From Dermatemys mawii (Eukaryota; Chordata; Testudines; Dermatemydidae): a stretch of DNA of 64,000 nucleotides. Where the stretch lies: NCBI GenBank assembly GCA_007922305.1, contig ML677326.1:57351446-57415445 (forward strand). The letters run 5' to 3'. Positions 20,285 to 34,612 of this stretch are shown here, in pieces. The notes beneath the pieces are model-generated. The model did no database searches, was not told the DNA's origin, and was given only the letters and a program-made list of their open reading frames with translations. Positions within the stretch are counted from its first letter, which is position 1. Each line of letters begins with the position of its first letter. A program made the translations under genes and the position numbers.

Positions 20285-21937
20285 AGTTGAATATTCTTTG
20301 TTTCGGTTTTCACCAAGAAGGTTAGCAGTGATTGGTGGTCTAACATAGTGAATGCCAGTGAAAATGAGATAGAATCAGAAGCTAAAATAGGGAAGAACAA
20401 GTTAAAAATGACTTAGACAAGTTAGATTTCTTCAAGTCACCAGGGCCAGATGAAATGTATCCTAGAATACTCAAGGAGCTAACTGAGGAGATATTTGAAC
20501 CATTAGCGATTATCTTCGAAAAGTCATGGAAGATGTGACAGATTCCAGAAGCCTGGAAAGGGCAAATACAGTGCCCATCTATAAAAAAGAAAATAAGGAC
20601 AATCTGGGGAATTACAGACCAGTCATCTTAACTTCAGTACCCAGAAAGATAATGGAGCAAATAATTAAACAATCAATTTGTTTAAGGTAATAAGTAATAG
20701 TCAGCATGGAATTGTCAAGAACAAATCTTGTCAAACAAACCTGATAGCTTTCTTGGACAGAGTAACAAGCCCTGTGGATAGGGAGACATGATAAACATGC
20801 TATATATTGACTTTAGTAAAGCTTTTGATAGTTGCATGACCTCATAAACAAACTAGGGAAACTAGATCGAACTACTATAAGGTGGGTGCATAACTGATTG
20901 GAAGAGAGTAGTTATCAGTGGTTCACAATCATTCTGGAAGAGCATAACTAGTAGGGTCCCACAGGGATCAGTGTTAAGTCTGATTCTGTTCAGTATGTTC
21001 ATCAGTGATGTAGATAATGGCATAGAGAATTCATTTATAAAGTGTGTGGATGATACCAAGCTGGGACGGGTTGCAAATACTTTGGAGGATAGGGTTAAAA
21101 TTCAAAATGACAAACTGGACAAACTGGAGAAATGGTCTGAAGTAAACAGGATGGAATTCAATAAAAACAAATGCAAAGTACTCCATTTAGGAAGGAACAA
21201 TCAGTTGCACTGTACATACAAAATGGGAAATGACTGTCTAGGAAGGAGTACTGCGGAAAGGGATCTAAGGGTCATGGTGAACCACAAGCTAAATATGAAT
21301 CAACACTGTAACACTGTTTAAAAAAAAGTGATCATTCTGGGATGTATTAGCAGGAGTGTTGTAAGCAAGACATAAAGAATAATTCTTTCACTCAATTCCG
21401 TGCCAATTAGGCCTCAACTGGAGTATTGTGTCCAGTTCTGGGCACCACATTTCAGGAAATTTATGGACAAATTGGAGAAAGTCCATTGAAGCACAACAAA
21501 AATGACTGTTGATCATGTCAAGAAAACATAACCTGTGAGGGAAGATTGACAAAATTGGGTTTGTTTAGTCTGGAAAAGAGAAGACTGAGAGGGGACATGA
21601 GAACAGTTTTCAAGTATATAAAAGGTTGTTACAAGGAGGATGGAGAAAAATTGTTCTTCTTAACCTCTGAGGATGACAAAAAACAATAGGTTTAAATTGC
21701 AGCAAGGGAGATTTAGGATGGGCATTAGGAAAATTTTCCTATCAGGGTGGTTAAGCACTGGAATAAATTGCCTACGGAGGTTCTGGAATCTCCATCATTG
21801 GAGATTTTTAAGAGGTTAGACAAACACCTGTCAGGGATGGTCTTGATAATACTGTACTTAGTCCTGCCATGAGTGCAGGGGACTGGATTAGATGACCTCT
21901 TGAGGTCTCTTCCAGTCCTATGATTTCATGATTGTAT
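20285..21937 (+). mobile_element. CR1 LINE, 5'-truncated, decayed
   Basis: The RT region is recognisable from cagggccagatgaaatgtat (SPGPDEM). The frame 20971-21321 holds FISDVDNGIE, VDDTKLG (the catalytic [FA]DD box, with the first residue altered) and [18 protein letters not shown]. The 3' end runs gaggtctcttccagtcctat, then gatttcatgattgtatg. Stops and small indels interrupt RT. It lies in the first intron of the downstream DDX60 gene. Confidence 0.88.
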
Positions 21938-21939
21938 GC

Positions 21940-22890
21940 TTTGCTCACACTTACCACAGTTCAGTGGACAGTTACTAGTATTTTGTATTTCAGTAGCACA
22001 CAAAGTCCTAGACAAAATTGGGTCACGTTGTGCTAGGCACAGTTCAAACAAATAATGACATTTGCAGGAAAGGTTGCATGTAAGAAAAAAATCAAATTTG
22101 GCAAAATATTTAAACTTTCTGAAGTTAGTGGGACTACTCATGTACTCATGCATTTGTGTAAGTGCTTTGCTAAATTGGGACCTATGTTCTTCTGGCAAAG
22201 TCAGTGGAAGTTTTGGTGTGCAAAGAATTGAAGATCAGTCCCCAAAGGGGGATACTAAAGATTATTTTAAAAGATCACTAAAAACAGCTTTTGCACATAA
22301 ATAAGAAAAGAAAAAAAAATCAAACCTTTCAATCTACTTTCTGCCTTTTATTATGACCAAATTCATAAATGTTGTGAAGCTCTTTAGTTATGAACTTTGT
22401 ATATCTAAAGATGAGTATTAAAGTTCATTTAAAATTGATAACCACTGCATAAAAATGTAGTCCTTGACTTGTATATCGTAAAAGTAGTTATAACAGTACA
22501 AATTCTATGTACAGATTATAGCAATTAAAGTTCAAATGTAATATTATGATAATCACATAAGATATAGTACTTGACTTGTGTATGATATTTTTAAAATAGG
22601 TGTAGCAATGCAAATACTGTATACAATATGTTTTACTTGCTTTTAGCTTTCACATAGTTTTGAAAGTACTGTTTTCTTGTATTTGATTGTTTATTTGAAG
22701 CTCTGAGCATCTTGTCTGGAGATGGGAGCTCTATTAATGCAAAACCATTATAAATGAAATTTATATTTACTAACCATTATTTGTAAGATTGTTTTCCTTT
22801 CACTTTTGTTTTATTTTGGTAATTAAAATAAAAGAGACAGATATATCCATTTTTTGAAGTTGCAGACACTGAACAAACACATAACAAGTC
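21940..22890. other. Intron sequence, nothing recognised
   Basis: AT-rich sequence between the CR1 and the hAT element. The open frames seen are short and without family resemblance. Confidence 0.5.
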
Positions 22891-22900
22891 GTATCTATAC

Positions 22901-23208
22901 CAGGGCTGGCAACCTTTCAGAGGAGGTGTGCCGAATCTTCATTTATTCACTCTAATTTAAGGTTTTGTGAGCCAGTAATACATTTGAGTGTTTTTAGAAG
23001 GTCTCTTTCTGTAAGTATATAATATATAACTAAACTATTGTTGTGTATTAGTAAATAAGGTTTTTAAAATGTTTAAGAAGCTTCATTTAAAATTAAATTA
23101 AAATGCAGAGTCCCCCGGACTGATAGCCAGGCCCCGGGCAGTGTGAGTGCCACTGAAAATAAGCTCACGTCTGCGTTTGGCACGCATGCCATAGGTTGCC
23201 TATCCCTG
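22901..23208 (-). mobile_element. hAT-type non-autonomous element
   Basis: The ends are CAGGGCTGGCAACC and GGTTGCCTATCCCTG. The flanks atctatac (22893-22900) and gtctatac (23209-23216) are an 8-bp target duplication with one mismatch, the hAT signature. A truncated inverse copy lies at 17870-18147. Confidence 0.8.
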
Positions 23209-23216
23209 GTCTATAC

Positions 23217-24689
23217 CTTGTGCCTACCAGCTAGGTGAATTTCAACCCTGTAAAGTAGGATGGGAACCTATAGTTATTTTTATGAATTTAAATGCATCTA
23301 TCAGAAAATAATAACATTAGGTACTGGGATCAGTAAGGTGGGATATTCTTTTGCTGTGGTGAAACTCACTGCACCAAATCCAAAAAATCTTATAATACTC
23401 TGCTATCTGGGAACCATATATTACAGATACTGAATCCAACACTTATGCTACTGGATCTCAGTGTGTTATATTTTCACAATTATAGAAAATGTTGGCTGTC
23501 CTTTTTCTTCTTTTCCTATAACTGGAGTTAGCCTTGCATTTTATTTGCAAATTATATTTTCTTGTATAAAAGGATTGTTATTAAATGTTTGCAATAATAA
23601 ATGTGCCACATATTCTCCTTACTATAGTTGCACTGTGAACTTATTCTGGTAACAACCTTGAAAAATTAAAATAAATATTAAGATTGGTTGATAGGGAATT
23701 ATGTAAGATAGGATGGGGCTGGATAAGTCTTTGGAATGTGTGAATGAAATCTAATCACTGAGATGTTGGCTATGCTCATGTGTCAGCACAGATGAATTGG
23801 AAGATATTCTACGAATCCTTATTTATAGGAGCAGTCCTTACTCATACAAGTAGTTCCATTAAAGGCAATGAGATTTCTAGTAATTTTAACCTATTTGTGT
23901 TGATAAGGCCCCAATCCTGCAAAGAAGTGAATGTAGGCAGACACCTGCTCTTATGCAGAGCCCCACTGGCCCCTGACCAACACAGGATTGAAAAAGCTGA
24001 CAGGTGATGTGAAACTGTCTTTCCCTTATTCTGGATTTACATTTGGTATATCTGAGCCCATTAGCTGCAGTGGGAGTTCTGTGTTGGTAAAGCAAGCAAG
24101 ATCTGGTGCTTTATTTTTCTCCATATTCCTTTAGGTGAATAACCCATGGCCCTCTATGTGGGGCAATATAGAAATGAATCATCCCAGCAGCAGTTTTGTG
24201 GGACATTGTGCCTGAGGATAATGCCTCCTAGTACCCTGGCACTCCAGAGAAGAAAAGCTACTGCAGCACCTCTTTAAAAAGGTGCAAGATTAGAAGAGGT
24301 TCCTCGCACCTTTTCTCCCCTGCCCCTTTTGTTCACCCATTGAAGAGCCACACCATTTTTTTCTTCTTGAATGAGTTCTTGTTGAATAAAGATGGTTGGC
24401 TTGACGTGAGATGAAAAAAAGATTTGACAAATTTTAGGAAACTGAATTATATGAAAATGTTGAGTAATTATTGCAGAATATAAGTAATAGGGAGTAGAGT
24501 TTGTTGGAAAATGGAAAAAATTCTCATGGGGATATTCACAAAATGCTTTCTTTTTTTTTACCCAAGTTTTATTAGATGGAAATTTTCCAGACACCTCTAA
24601 TAGCAAAGTGGATAATTTAACCATGTCTAAGAGCATACCATAGGTACTGAACATTAATGACTGGTGATTAAATACATTTTTATTTTTAG
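23217..24689. other. Intron sequence before the first coding exon
   Basis: No named repeat was recognised. A 180-codon antisense frame at 24274-24816 overlaps the first coding exon and is taken as chance. Confidence 0.5.
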
Positions 24690-24988
24690 AGACCAAAAAG
24701 AAAGTCTGATGGCTTCTGCACAAACTGATCCTGAGGAAGATGGGAGTGTGAATGGGAGTGAGAGTGACAGTAGTGCTGATGAAGAGAGCGAGACCACGGA
24801 CAGTAGTCTGGAGCATTATTCTTCCTCATTTGATGAAGAAGAAGATGGAGAAAAAGAAGTTGAAAAAGATAAAAGTCATTGTGACTTTTCAGGTATATTG
24901 AGACCGGAAGAAAAATTGCAACATGTTTCAAAAGCTGATAGAGAAGATTCCAAAGAACTCAGGGACAGATGTGATTCCCAAAATCCTG
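24690..24988 (+). CDS. DDX60: DDX60 exon 2 with start codon; acidic N-terminal extension
   Basis: The acceptor is TTTTTAG; ATG at 24709; donor CCTG|GTGAGA. It encodes [20 protein letters not shown], then [20 protein letters not shown] and [12 protein letters not shown]. The low-complexity acidic stretch is probably disordered. It ends after one base of a codon, which the next exon completes exactly. Confidence 0.8.
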
Positions 24989-27900
24989 GTGAGATGTTAG
25001 CTGCTTATGCTAATGTCTAATTTTTATGGTGTTCTTTTACCACATAAATCCCTTGTAACTGTCTGAGTAAAATCCATATGTTTATTTTAGAACAAAGAGA
25101 ATGTCTTGGATTTCTGAAGAAACTGTCTTTATTCATTTGGAAATCCCTGTCACAAGCTAAGTATGTACACTGAGGGCTGGTCTACAGTGGGGAGGGAGGA
25201 TTGACTGAAGATACGCAACTTCAGCTACGTGAATAACATAGCTGAAGTTGGCATACCTTCGGCCGACTTATCTGCCATCCTCATGGCGGCGGCAGTCAGC
25301 AGCGCACTCCCCTGTCGACTCCAGCTTGCGCCTCACGGCAAGCTGAAATTTCTGGAGTTGACGGTGGGGGGGGGGGGGCTGCTGGCGATCGATTTATCGT
25401 GTCTCTTTAAGAAGAAAATAAATCGATCACCAAAAGATCGATTGCTACCCGCCGATCCGGCGGGTAGTGAAGATGTATCTTTATGAGTTTCACTGAAATA
25501 AATGTAAAAAAACTAGTAGTTTGTTGGGGAAAAGTTTCCATTAAATCCAGTAGATGGCACTGTTAGCATAATATAATACTGTACCTTCTACTGTGACTGT
25601 CCACTATTTATCCACATTTATCGAAAATCAGAAGATCAGGGGTGTCAAATTCATTCTGTGAAGGAGGCTGAATTCCACTTTTAATTTTGGTCAGTGGGCT
25701 GGGCATTTAGGACTCTGTACTCTGCTCAGTTTATAGCAGAATGCCCACTAACACCAATGGGAGATTTATACAAAGAACACAGCAGGATTCCCCAGCTCTA
25801 GCCAGTCCTCCCCAACATCTTTCTTCAGCTTCTATTCTTCCCAACAGCTCTCGTTACTAGTTCTCATCTCTGTTAGCACCTCTCTCTCCCACGTTTCCTG
25901 TAGCTCTCTCCCAGTAGCTCTTGCCAGCTCTCCACTGCTTCTCTCTGCCTCCAGAAGCTCTCCCATGCTGCATCCTATCTGTTTCTGGGGCTCTCTTTTC
26001 CTTCTCAGGTACCTGCCCTTCCTATCTCTCTCATGCAGAATTCAGTCATTTCCCTGTGATCTTCAGCAGGACTAGCTCCAAGTCTTCTTTGAAGCTGGGC
26101 TAAGGCAAATCTTATAACTTCCTGACCTAAGTAGCCTTCATATTAGGGGTGGAGTGAAGAGAGAACCCCCCTAATTTTTGGTTTGCTGGAGGGGACCCAC
26201 CATGATTGGATTCTTCTTGCTAATAGGATACACTGACATTTCTTGGGCTGAGGAAAGAGGTAATATTCAATATCTTTTCATCTCCTTTTAAAATTCTTCC
26301 CTATTTGAAAGAACCCCTCCTTTTAAGATGTTAAAAGAACTCCCTGAGCTTGCTGAAGTTATTGGCATGAATATAGTAGACTCTCGGTTATCCAGGATGA
26401 TAGGGAAAAAATTAATCCTGGTTAATAAAATCCTGGATAATCACCATCCATAGCAAATATTGGGGGTGGGGGTTGGTTCACCAGCCACCCTGCACCAGAG
26501 GGAGGGTGTTAATTCACTGGCTGCCCTGCGCCCTAGTGGTTTTGGGGTTTTTTTGTGCTTGGGACGGCAACAAAGCCAGAGCTGGCCCTGCGAGTTACGC
26601 GTATTTTTTTGACATCCTGGTTAATCCACAACCTGGCTAATCCAGTCCTGGATAATCAAGACTGTATAATTGTTATGTATGACAACTGGGGCTTCAGGCA
26701 AAAGGGTATCCACTATACATTCTGTGGTTGTATCCAATGGGACACTTTTCTTTCAGAATAAGGAACAGCTTCCACAGCAACAGATATGAATGATAGCAGC
26801 CATGAAATTTGATTTGGGGTAGATAGCATCCACAATGTTGAAGAGTGAGAATATTTCCATTACATTGGATGAACAAAGAGGAATGTTGGCAGCTTATGAC
26901 CGACTATCAAGCCAAGAAAGATAGCTTACTTCCAAATTGGCCTATATTACTCAATTTTGTAGATTTTAAAACAAGTTTTCTAGTTAATTAAATCTTTTAG
27001 CAATCAAATGTCCCCTCCCTCCCACATTTCCATGTGTGCAAGATTATGCTTATACTCTTTCTCTTTTCATTCAGGTATGTCAGTTTACTAAATGACTTTG
27101 TGGAGTCTGAATTTTTTGTGATTGATGGAGATTCCCTACTTCTCAAGTATTTATGCAAGAAAAGACAATATCTGCCCTTTTTTTACTTAGTTGAATGCTT
27201 TCTACTTGATTTCACCCAAAAAGGAGCAAAATATGTAATTGTTTTCTTCAAGGTACTGTAACAACCAACTCTTATTTGCATACTGTTTAAACCACTGCAC
27301 TATTTCAAAAGGAATTGTTTGTAAGAAAGGAGATTTCATCGCTAGATGTTTTTAAAAATATAATCTATAATAATTTTTAACCCAATGTTCCTCCCCTACC
27401 CGAATCCATATACAGAAGGGACCTGCTTATCTAGACCTCACGTCTCTGGGGCACAAGACTGACTCAGCAGTTAGTTTTCTGTCCCAGGAATCTGCTGAGG
27501 AGCAAACAGTGAGCAGTCCTGAAAGAGTCACATTATTCCCTCACTGGTCTTGCAGACCTTGGCCCCAGGTTTCTGTCTGTAGTAGCTATCCTGTGGCATT
27601 TGACGATGGGCAGCGAATGAGGAGGTAGAGCGCCCCTGTGCAGTTGCTCCTGGCTGCCTTTCCCTTCTTCCCCATCCGTACCAGGATCTGTGTGGCTCTC
27701 AATGGATGCAGGAGGTTTGGGAGTAGTCCCTGCAGCCTGTTTCCTTGGTTGGATAAGCCATGCCACTACTAATGGATTGATTATGAAACAAATTGTCACA
27801 ATGAAAAACCTTGCAGAGATGTCCTTTGCTTTGTGGGTTTTCCCACAGCACAAGGTTATTGCGCCGGAGTGTAAGAAAGGCAAATCTGTTTATTTCAATT

Positions 27901-30900
27901 ATATGTGCAAAGAGATGCATAACCCTCCCCCAGGAAACACATCTGAAAATTAGTTTCCTGACATATTTTTTGTAAGAATTGTTTTGCAGAAGCTTCTATT
28001 AAAATTGTTCAGTAGTGTATTAAAATGAATGTATAATCATGTAGCTAACCATTAAAATCAATTTAGAGATATGCAACTATATTCACCTTGATGAAATTTT
28101 TAACAGTGCATTCCTAGAATTTTATAAATCCTGATCATTTATAGTAAAGAAGCTTACCTACAAAATAATAGCCCCCTGGGCCCAGTGTTCCCTTTGGATG
28201 GAGATATCCATGTGAAGGGAGAAAGTCTGCTGGAAACTGCAAAATCGTCTATGTAATTTTTTCCTCAAACATCACTGCAAGTGCAGTGGGTTACAGACAA
28301 AAGGAATGGGAAAGAGACAAGCTGTGTAGATGTGCAACTGAGTGGGTCCTCAGTTGCCACTGGAGATACCCTGCTACTTCACCCAGCTTCCCAGGGCTCC
28401 TCTCTCACACAGTAACTCATGTCCTTTCAGAGTCTTACTTCTGTTTTCTGAATCCCTGGTGGCTGTATACTGCCTTCCTTTTCATGGGGAATAGAGGAGC
28501 CATGGATCAGTATCTCCCATGGGAAATTCTGGGTTCTGAGGGCACATGTTGCAAAGTGACTGCTCCATGGCTCCATCCATCCTTGGCATATCTACACAGA
28601 GCTTAGCCCACAATATGCCTCTAGAGCAGTGGCTCTCAAACTTTCCAAACTATTGTGCCCTTTTCAGAAGTCTAATTTGTCTTGCATATCCCCCAAGTTT
28701 CACCTCACTTAAAAACTACAGGCTTAAAAAATCAGACTTCAAAATGCAAAAGTGACACAGCACATTATTACTGAAAAAATGCTTACTTTCTCATTTTTAC
28801 CATATAGTTATAAAATAAATCAATTGGAATATAAATATTGTACTTACATTTCAGTACATAGTTATAGAACAGTATAAACAAGTCATTGTCTGTATGAAAT
28901 TTTAGTTTGTACTGATTTTGCTAGTGCTTTTTATGTTGATGAGTTGATGTACCCCCTGGAAGACCTCTGTGTACCCCCAGGAGTACACATAACTTGGCTG
29001 AGAATCACTGCTATAGAGGACTTCTGCAGCTTCCTAGTGGGGTTAGAGGAAAAAGATGATTGTGTCTTCTGTATCTGGATTATTGAAATGGACTATTTGA
29101 ATTTGAACTATCATTAATATTGGATTATTTGGGGCTATAATAATTATGGGTGGAGCTGGTAACATTGCCTATGCTTAAGGATAACTGGTACTTCCCATTG
29201 TAAGACCCTATTTTCAGGTGGAAAAAGTAGTATATGATCACATAATTAAAGACTATCATAATGCATATACACTAAGGAGCCAAATTAAATTGCACCATCA
29301 ACCTTTATTGTGGCATTCCCTAACTTTTGACTTTGAAACCTTACTTTTCTTTTAACATATTTTTTTAAATGCAATGGATATATCAATCACATCTTTATAT
29401 ATATGGAAATCTTTTTATTGCTTTTTGCCCTTGTGAAATGTTTAGGAACATATCATTCTGTATAACATTACAAATAGCATACAAGTAAACCGCAGTGATA
29501 CTCACAAAAATATAATATTTTAGTGTTCTTCATTGTATGTCTTTATGTATGCTTGTATCACTAGACAAAAGAGTTCTGAATAGTGTCTCTTGGAATATAA
29601 ATGTGAAATAATAATCTCTTAATTGTTTTCACTTGCTACAGGATGTGGAACAGATGTATTTCAGTTACCCTATTTTCCTTTTCCATCGTACTGCATTAAT
29701 ACAACACCTGAAGAGTAACACTGACATTGTCATTCACACAGAGTTTTCCAATTGTTTCTCACCAGAATGGCAGATTTTCCTCAAGGAAAGTTATCCATAT
29801 TTTGTGATAATCTCTGACATAGGGCTGACCACTGTACAAGAAGACTATTTACATATATTCATTGCTCATACCTTGTCAAAGAAAATCAATGTTGTGCTCA
29901 CTTCAGGCCAGGAGTCTGATGCTCTTAGGGTTTATGGATATTATGTCCAGAATGTGTACATACACAGGTTATTTTTTCAGCAGGTAAATTGCAAACATCT
30001 TTATGGATTTTAAGTAGGAAAAATGTACCATTTATATGTAGAATTATATTTTTGATTATAATATCTCATTGGCAATTGTTTAATCAAGGCTGAATGTTCT
30101 ACTAAAATACAAGTTCTAGGAATTATTTGGGGAAGTTCTATGGCCTGTGTTATACAGGAGGTCAAACTAGATTACCACAGTGGTCCCTTTTGGCCTTTTA
30201 ATCTATGAATTTGAAGATCAGGTTTTTATACATTAAAATCATGATGCAGTGATAACATTTGGCTTGCTTGTATGCCTTTCATCTGAGGATCTTAAAGACA
30301 TATGCATACATTAATTTATTTGGGGCAAATTCTTGACCCCTTCTCCATAGCAACATGGTAGGCTATAGGTTTCAGTGCTGTGTGGATCTTCCAGTGCTTA
30401 TTGCCATGGAAATAAGAGGAGGGAAGGGGACGAGAGAGAGAGGCATGACGTGTTACTTAATTTTTCAGCTAATCAAGTTGGATTTAGTATTTGGCACTTA
30501 ATTACTGTGCAATAAATGGTCTGATGCTCTTTTCCTTACACTGAATAGTACCTTACTCTGTGAGTGATCTGATTGAAATCTATGGGACTGCTCCCATACT
30601 AAGCTATACTCATTGTGGGTAAGGATGGTAGAATTAGGCCCTTATGTTGTTATCCTCACTTTACAGAGTGGGTAAACTCAGGTTATAAAGTGGCTAATGT
30701 ACTTGCCCAAGTTTACATAGTAAGTTAGTGATGGGCCAGTAGTAGATTACAGATTTCCTGACTCCCAGCCCTAAGCTTTAATTTATTTATTTATTTTAAA
30801 CAGAAACGGTTCTGGTTCCCTAATGCGTATTTGCCATGAATTTGTCCTTGAAGAAAGCTTATATGGTGGACTGTAGATCATATTTGTTGTCATCCTTAAG

Positions 30901-33900
30901 TTACTAATGGCCTGGACTTCCCAAGGATCTGTAGAAATACAGCTTATTAGGCAGCCTCAGGAATTTATGAGCAGCATGTCTCTTTTCCTGTACTGTTCAT
31001 TTAGGGCCTAATCCAAAGCCCTTTGACCTTAATAGGAGCCTTTCCATTTACTTCAGTGGGTATGCATCAGGCCCTGCTTTTGTTTAACATATATAGTAAC
31101 TGATAACTCTCAAGTTAGGTCTTGGGCACATGATTTTTACCCTGTTGTGACAAAGGAATTTTCTTTACAAGTGATGTTAGTTGAACTCATAAGCAGAGTG
31201 CCCATCTAAACTCATTTTCCACTAGTATTTGAGGTTAATAAACTTTGGGTAAAATTTTCAAAAGCACCTAAATAACTTAGTCGCCTAAGTCCCATTTTCA
31301 AAAGTGCCTAAGAGATCTTTGAAAATGGGACTTAGGCACTTAAAAAAATTCTCTTTGACTTTAAAGTATAACTTTGACTTGTATACTTTTATTCTCATTT
31401 AGCATGAAAAGGATCTGAAACATACTTGTGAAACCATGGTAAAACACTTACAAAAATCCCAAGATACAGCCTATCTGTATAATTTAAAGATGAGCTTGAG
31501 AAACATACAAGAAGAGGTAACTTAACTATTTTACAATTTTTTTCCTAGTTACACAGCTCAGTAACAAAAAGTATGTCCATGCAGCAATCTGTCAGTTGTG
31601 CAGTAGAAGTCAGATAATGGTCTCGTGGATGAGGCCATGGGACCCACTCCCAAATCCCATGGATTCCTCTGGAATTCCAGGAGCCTCACTGTATACTAAA
31701 CTATTCACAACAAAGGATATTTTTTTGGAAAAGAGATTGCTTACAGTGATATTTCATAATAATAATATTTAGCACTTACACTGTGCTTTCCTATTCAAAA
31801 CAATAGACAAATATTAATCTGATACTGATTATAGGTTACTATACAGAGACATCGTAAATCTTCCTTCATGAACTTAGACAGTAATTTTAAACGATTACAA
31901 ACCCTCTGCCACCCCGAATATATATTACTCTGTCAGAAATCATTTGGTGGCACTAGCTGAGTTGAAGACCAACAAATCCAAGAGTTTGAGGATGCATTTT
32001 TATGACTAGTTTTCCCATTCACTTTTTAAAGTATTAAATATGCCTGCTATGCTATTGACCTTCTTGTAGTCCTATTGAAGACAATAGCAAAACTCCCATT
32101 GACTTCAGTGGAAGCCAGACCAGCTCCATAAGCTGATATTCATCCCCAAAACTACTGGCTTTTTCCACATGGGACCTTATTGAATGTCTCTGGAAGTCAA
32201 TAGAAATATTTAGTTGGCTTTGGATTGTGGTAGAATTGCTTTTAAAAAACTAAGTTTAATAATGCACTATCTTAGGAGCAGAAAATGAAACTATTTTAAC
32301 TAACTTTTTCCCCTTCGGTATACCTTGATGTACGCCTTTTCTTCATTGAGTTATACAAAGATAAATGTGTATGTCTCCTTTATAATCTTTTCATTATAAA
32401 AACAATAATATTAACACTTTATGATTGTAGGTATGTCGGACTATTTTGGTGCTGAAGAAACTATGGCCAGAAGGATCCAACATTAGATATATTGTTTGTG
32501 TTCTTACATGTACAGTGGGCTTAAAAATGTACAGTAACATGTTAGAAAATGCAAAAGTCTCTGAGGAAACAAAGGAACAACTAACAAAAAAGTTCAGTCA
32601 GAAGGTGAGATTTCTTTATAACTTTTCATCGCCTGTTCATGCTCTTAACATAAGTATTTTGGTAATGTTGGAGAGGATTGTCCCCCAAGAGCTCATGCTG
32701 AGGGGGGTCCCAATGGCTTCTGCAGCACCATTCTTGCTTCTTCTGTGTATCTGCTGGTCCAGAGGATAGCATGGAAAGGGAAAGTCGACTGGGTGGATTG
32801 GCAGTAGAGTGGTAGTAGAGTGGGTGGACCGGGGAGCAAACTTCATCCTACTACCAGCCCCTGTGACTAGGAAAAAATGATGTGGCTTGGGGCTGTATTA
32901 CCTTTTCTACAGAATCCTCTCTGTGGATGAGATCCCCACTTAAGGGAATCCCCACATAAAGGTGGGCAGCCATAGCCAGAAAGAGTCCCTGGCAGTGGTG
33001 CTCCAGTGGAGTTACACCATAGGTGGGGATGGAGCTGCTCTGGGCCATAGTTGGTGTGAAGGAACAGGGCATTATGCCACCTACTGAAGCCCCTGGAGTC
33101 CCCAAGGAATCCATGGGGTTTGGAACGGGTCCTGTGACCTCTTTCCTGAGTTTTACCATAGGAGACAATCTTGCCAGTTACTCTTTTTTTCCCATTCCTC
33201 ATACACAACAGTATAATGACCACTGTACAGAAATATAATTTTTCATATTTTTTGTGTTCAGGGAAAAAGTCTCAATTTCTTACTTTCCATATGTAACCCT
33301 TCATCAATATCCTTTTAAATATATAATTATGCTAACGGTCTTATGTTTAATTAGTCTAAAATGAAAGCAATGTAACAGCATACATGTAGGGTAGTACATA
33401 TGGTAGATCATAAGAACATATTGAAAACGTAACTATAAATACTATCTCAAAATTAATTAATAGGGTTTACAAAGGAAAAAAACACATAGGACTCTATTTA
33501 AATATCAGCTTCTCATCTCAAAATAATGTAATTTCTATCCAGACAGATTGGTAATTGGTTTACTAAATTCCATATGATTTTCAGCAGTCACATTACTTCC
33601 CTTTTGGATTTATAATGGAAGTGGAAGTGGTAACTGATCCTCAGTTATCTAATGCTACAATTAAAGGCATGTGATGAACTAAGTATAGCCAGAAGTGATT
33701 GTAACATACAAACTGTATAATAGTAACAGTTTTTAGCTGCACTGATAAAGTGGAAAATCACTGAACTATACTTAGTAAACCGTATATTGGTTATGTCCCA
33801 ATAGGAGAAAAAAGAAGCATTAACACTGGAAGAAGCTGCAGACCTGTGTAGAATGCAGTGTCTCAGTGTGGTTTTTCTTCTCCACTTGCCTCTTTCACAA

Positions 33901-34569
33901 CGAGCTCGGATTAGGATAATCAATTCCTGCTGGACTAAGCAAGTTTTACCATTTATAAACATGGTAGGTATACCAGAGCCTTGCCTCCTCTGGCATCAGG
34001 TGAAGCAAATGCCTCCGTTTTCCTTTTGTTGGTAGGGTGTTCTAGCCCTCTGGCCAAACCATACAAATTTATTGTACATAGTTCAGTGGCAGACTGGAAG
34101 GTCTTTAGATATTTTAAAAGCAAGTGGAGTTTGAGCAGCTTGCCGTTGAAGCAGACTGGTCCAGTAGGTAGGCTAGGAGTACAAGACTGAGTTTATATTT
34201 CAAGCTCTGTCACGTCAACTCTCATTGCTTCATTTTACCAGTCTGTAAAAATGGGATTGTCATACCTTCTTTTGTAAAATGCTTTGAGCTCTGCAGATAA
34301 AAAGTGCTATTTAAGAATGAACTGCATTTTTTTTAATAGCAACTACATTGTGACTATTTTGTTCTGAAGCAACTAAATGATGAAAGTGACTGGCAATTGG
34401 ATTTAACTCACCTGCCTGATTTAAGGGACAATTCACTGTTAAAGAATCTTTCACATTATTATGAAATAGAATACTGCACAGGTATTTATCTTTACTCTTG
34501 AATAATTTGCTTTTTTAATATCTAATTTTATTAAGTTTATAAATGAAAAGCAAAAGTATTAGCTAATGA

Positions 34570-34612
<43 letters not shown>

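Noticed and set aside
24274..24816. 180-codon antisense open frame
   Set aside because: It overlaps the acidic DDX60 exon and intron, is of low complexity, and has no recognisable domain.
25229..25486. 85-codon frame after DDX60 exon 3
   Set aside because: It lies wholly in a CpG-rich DNA transposon fragment.
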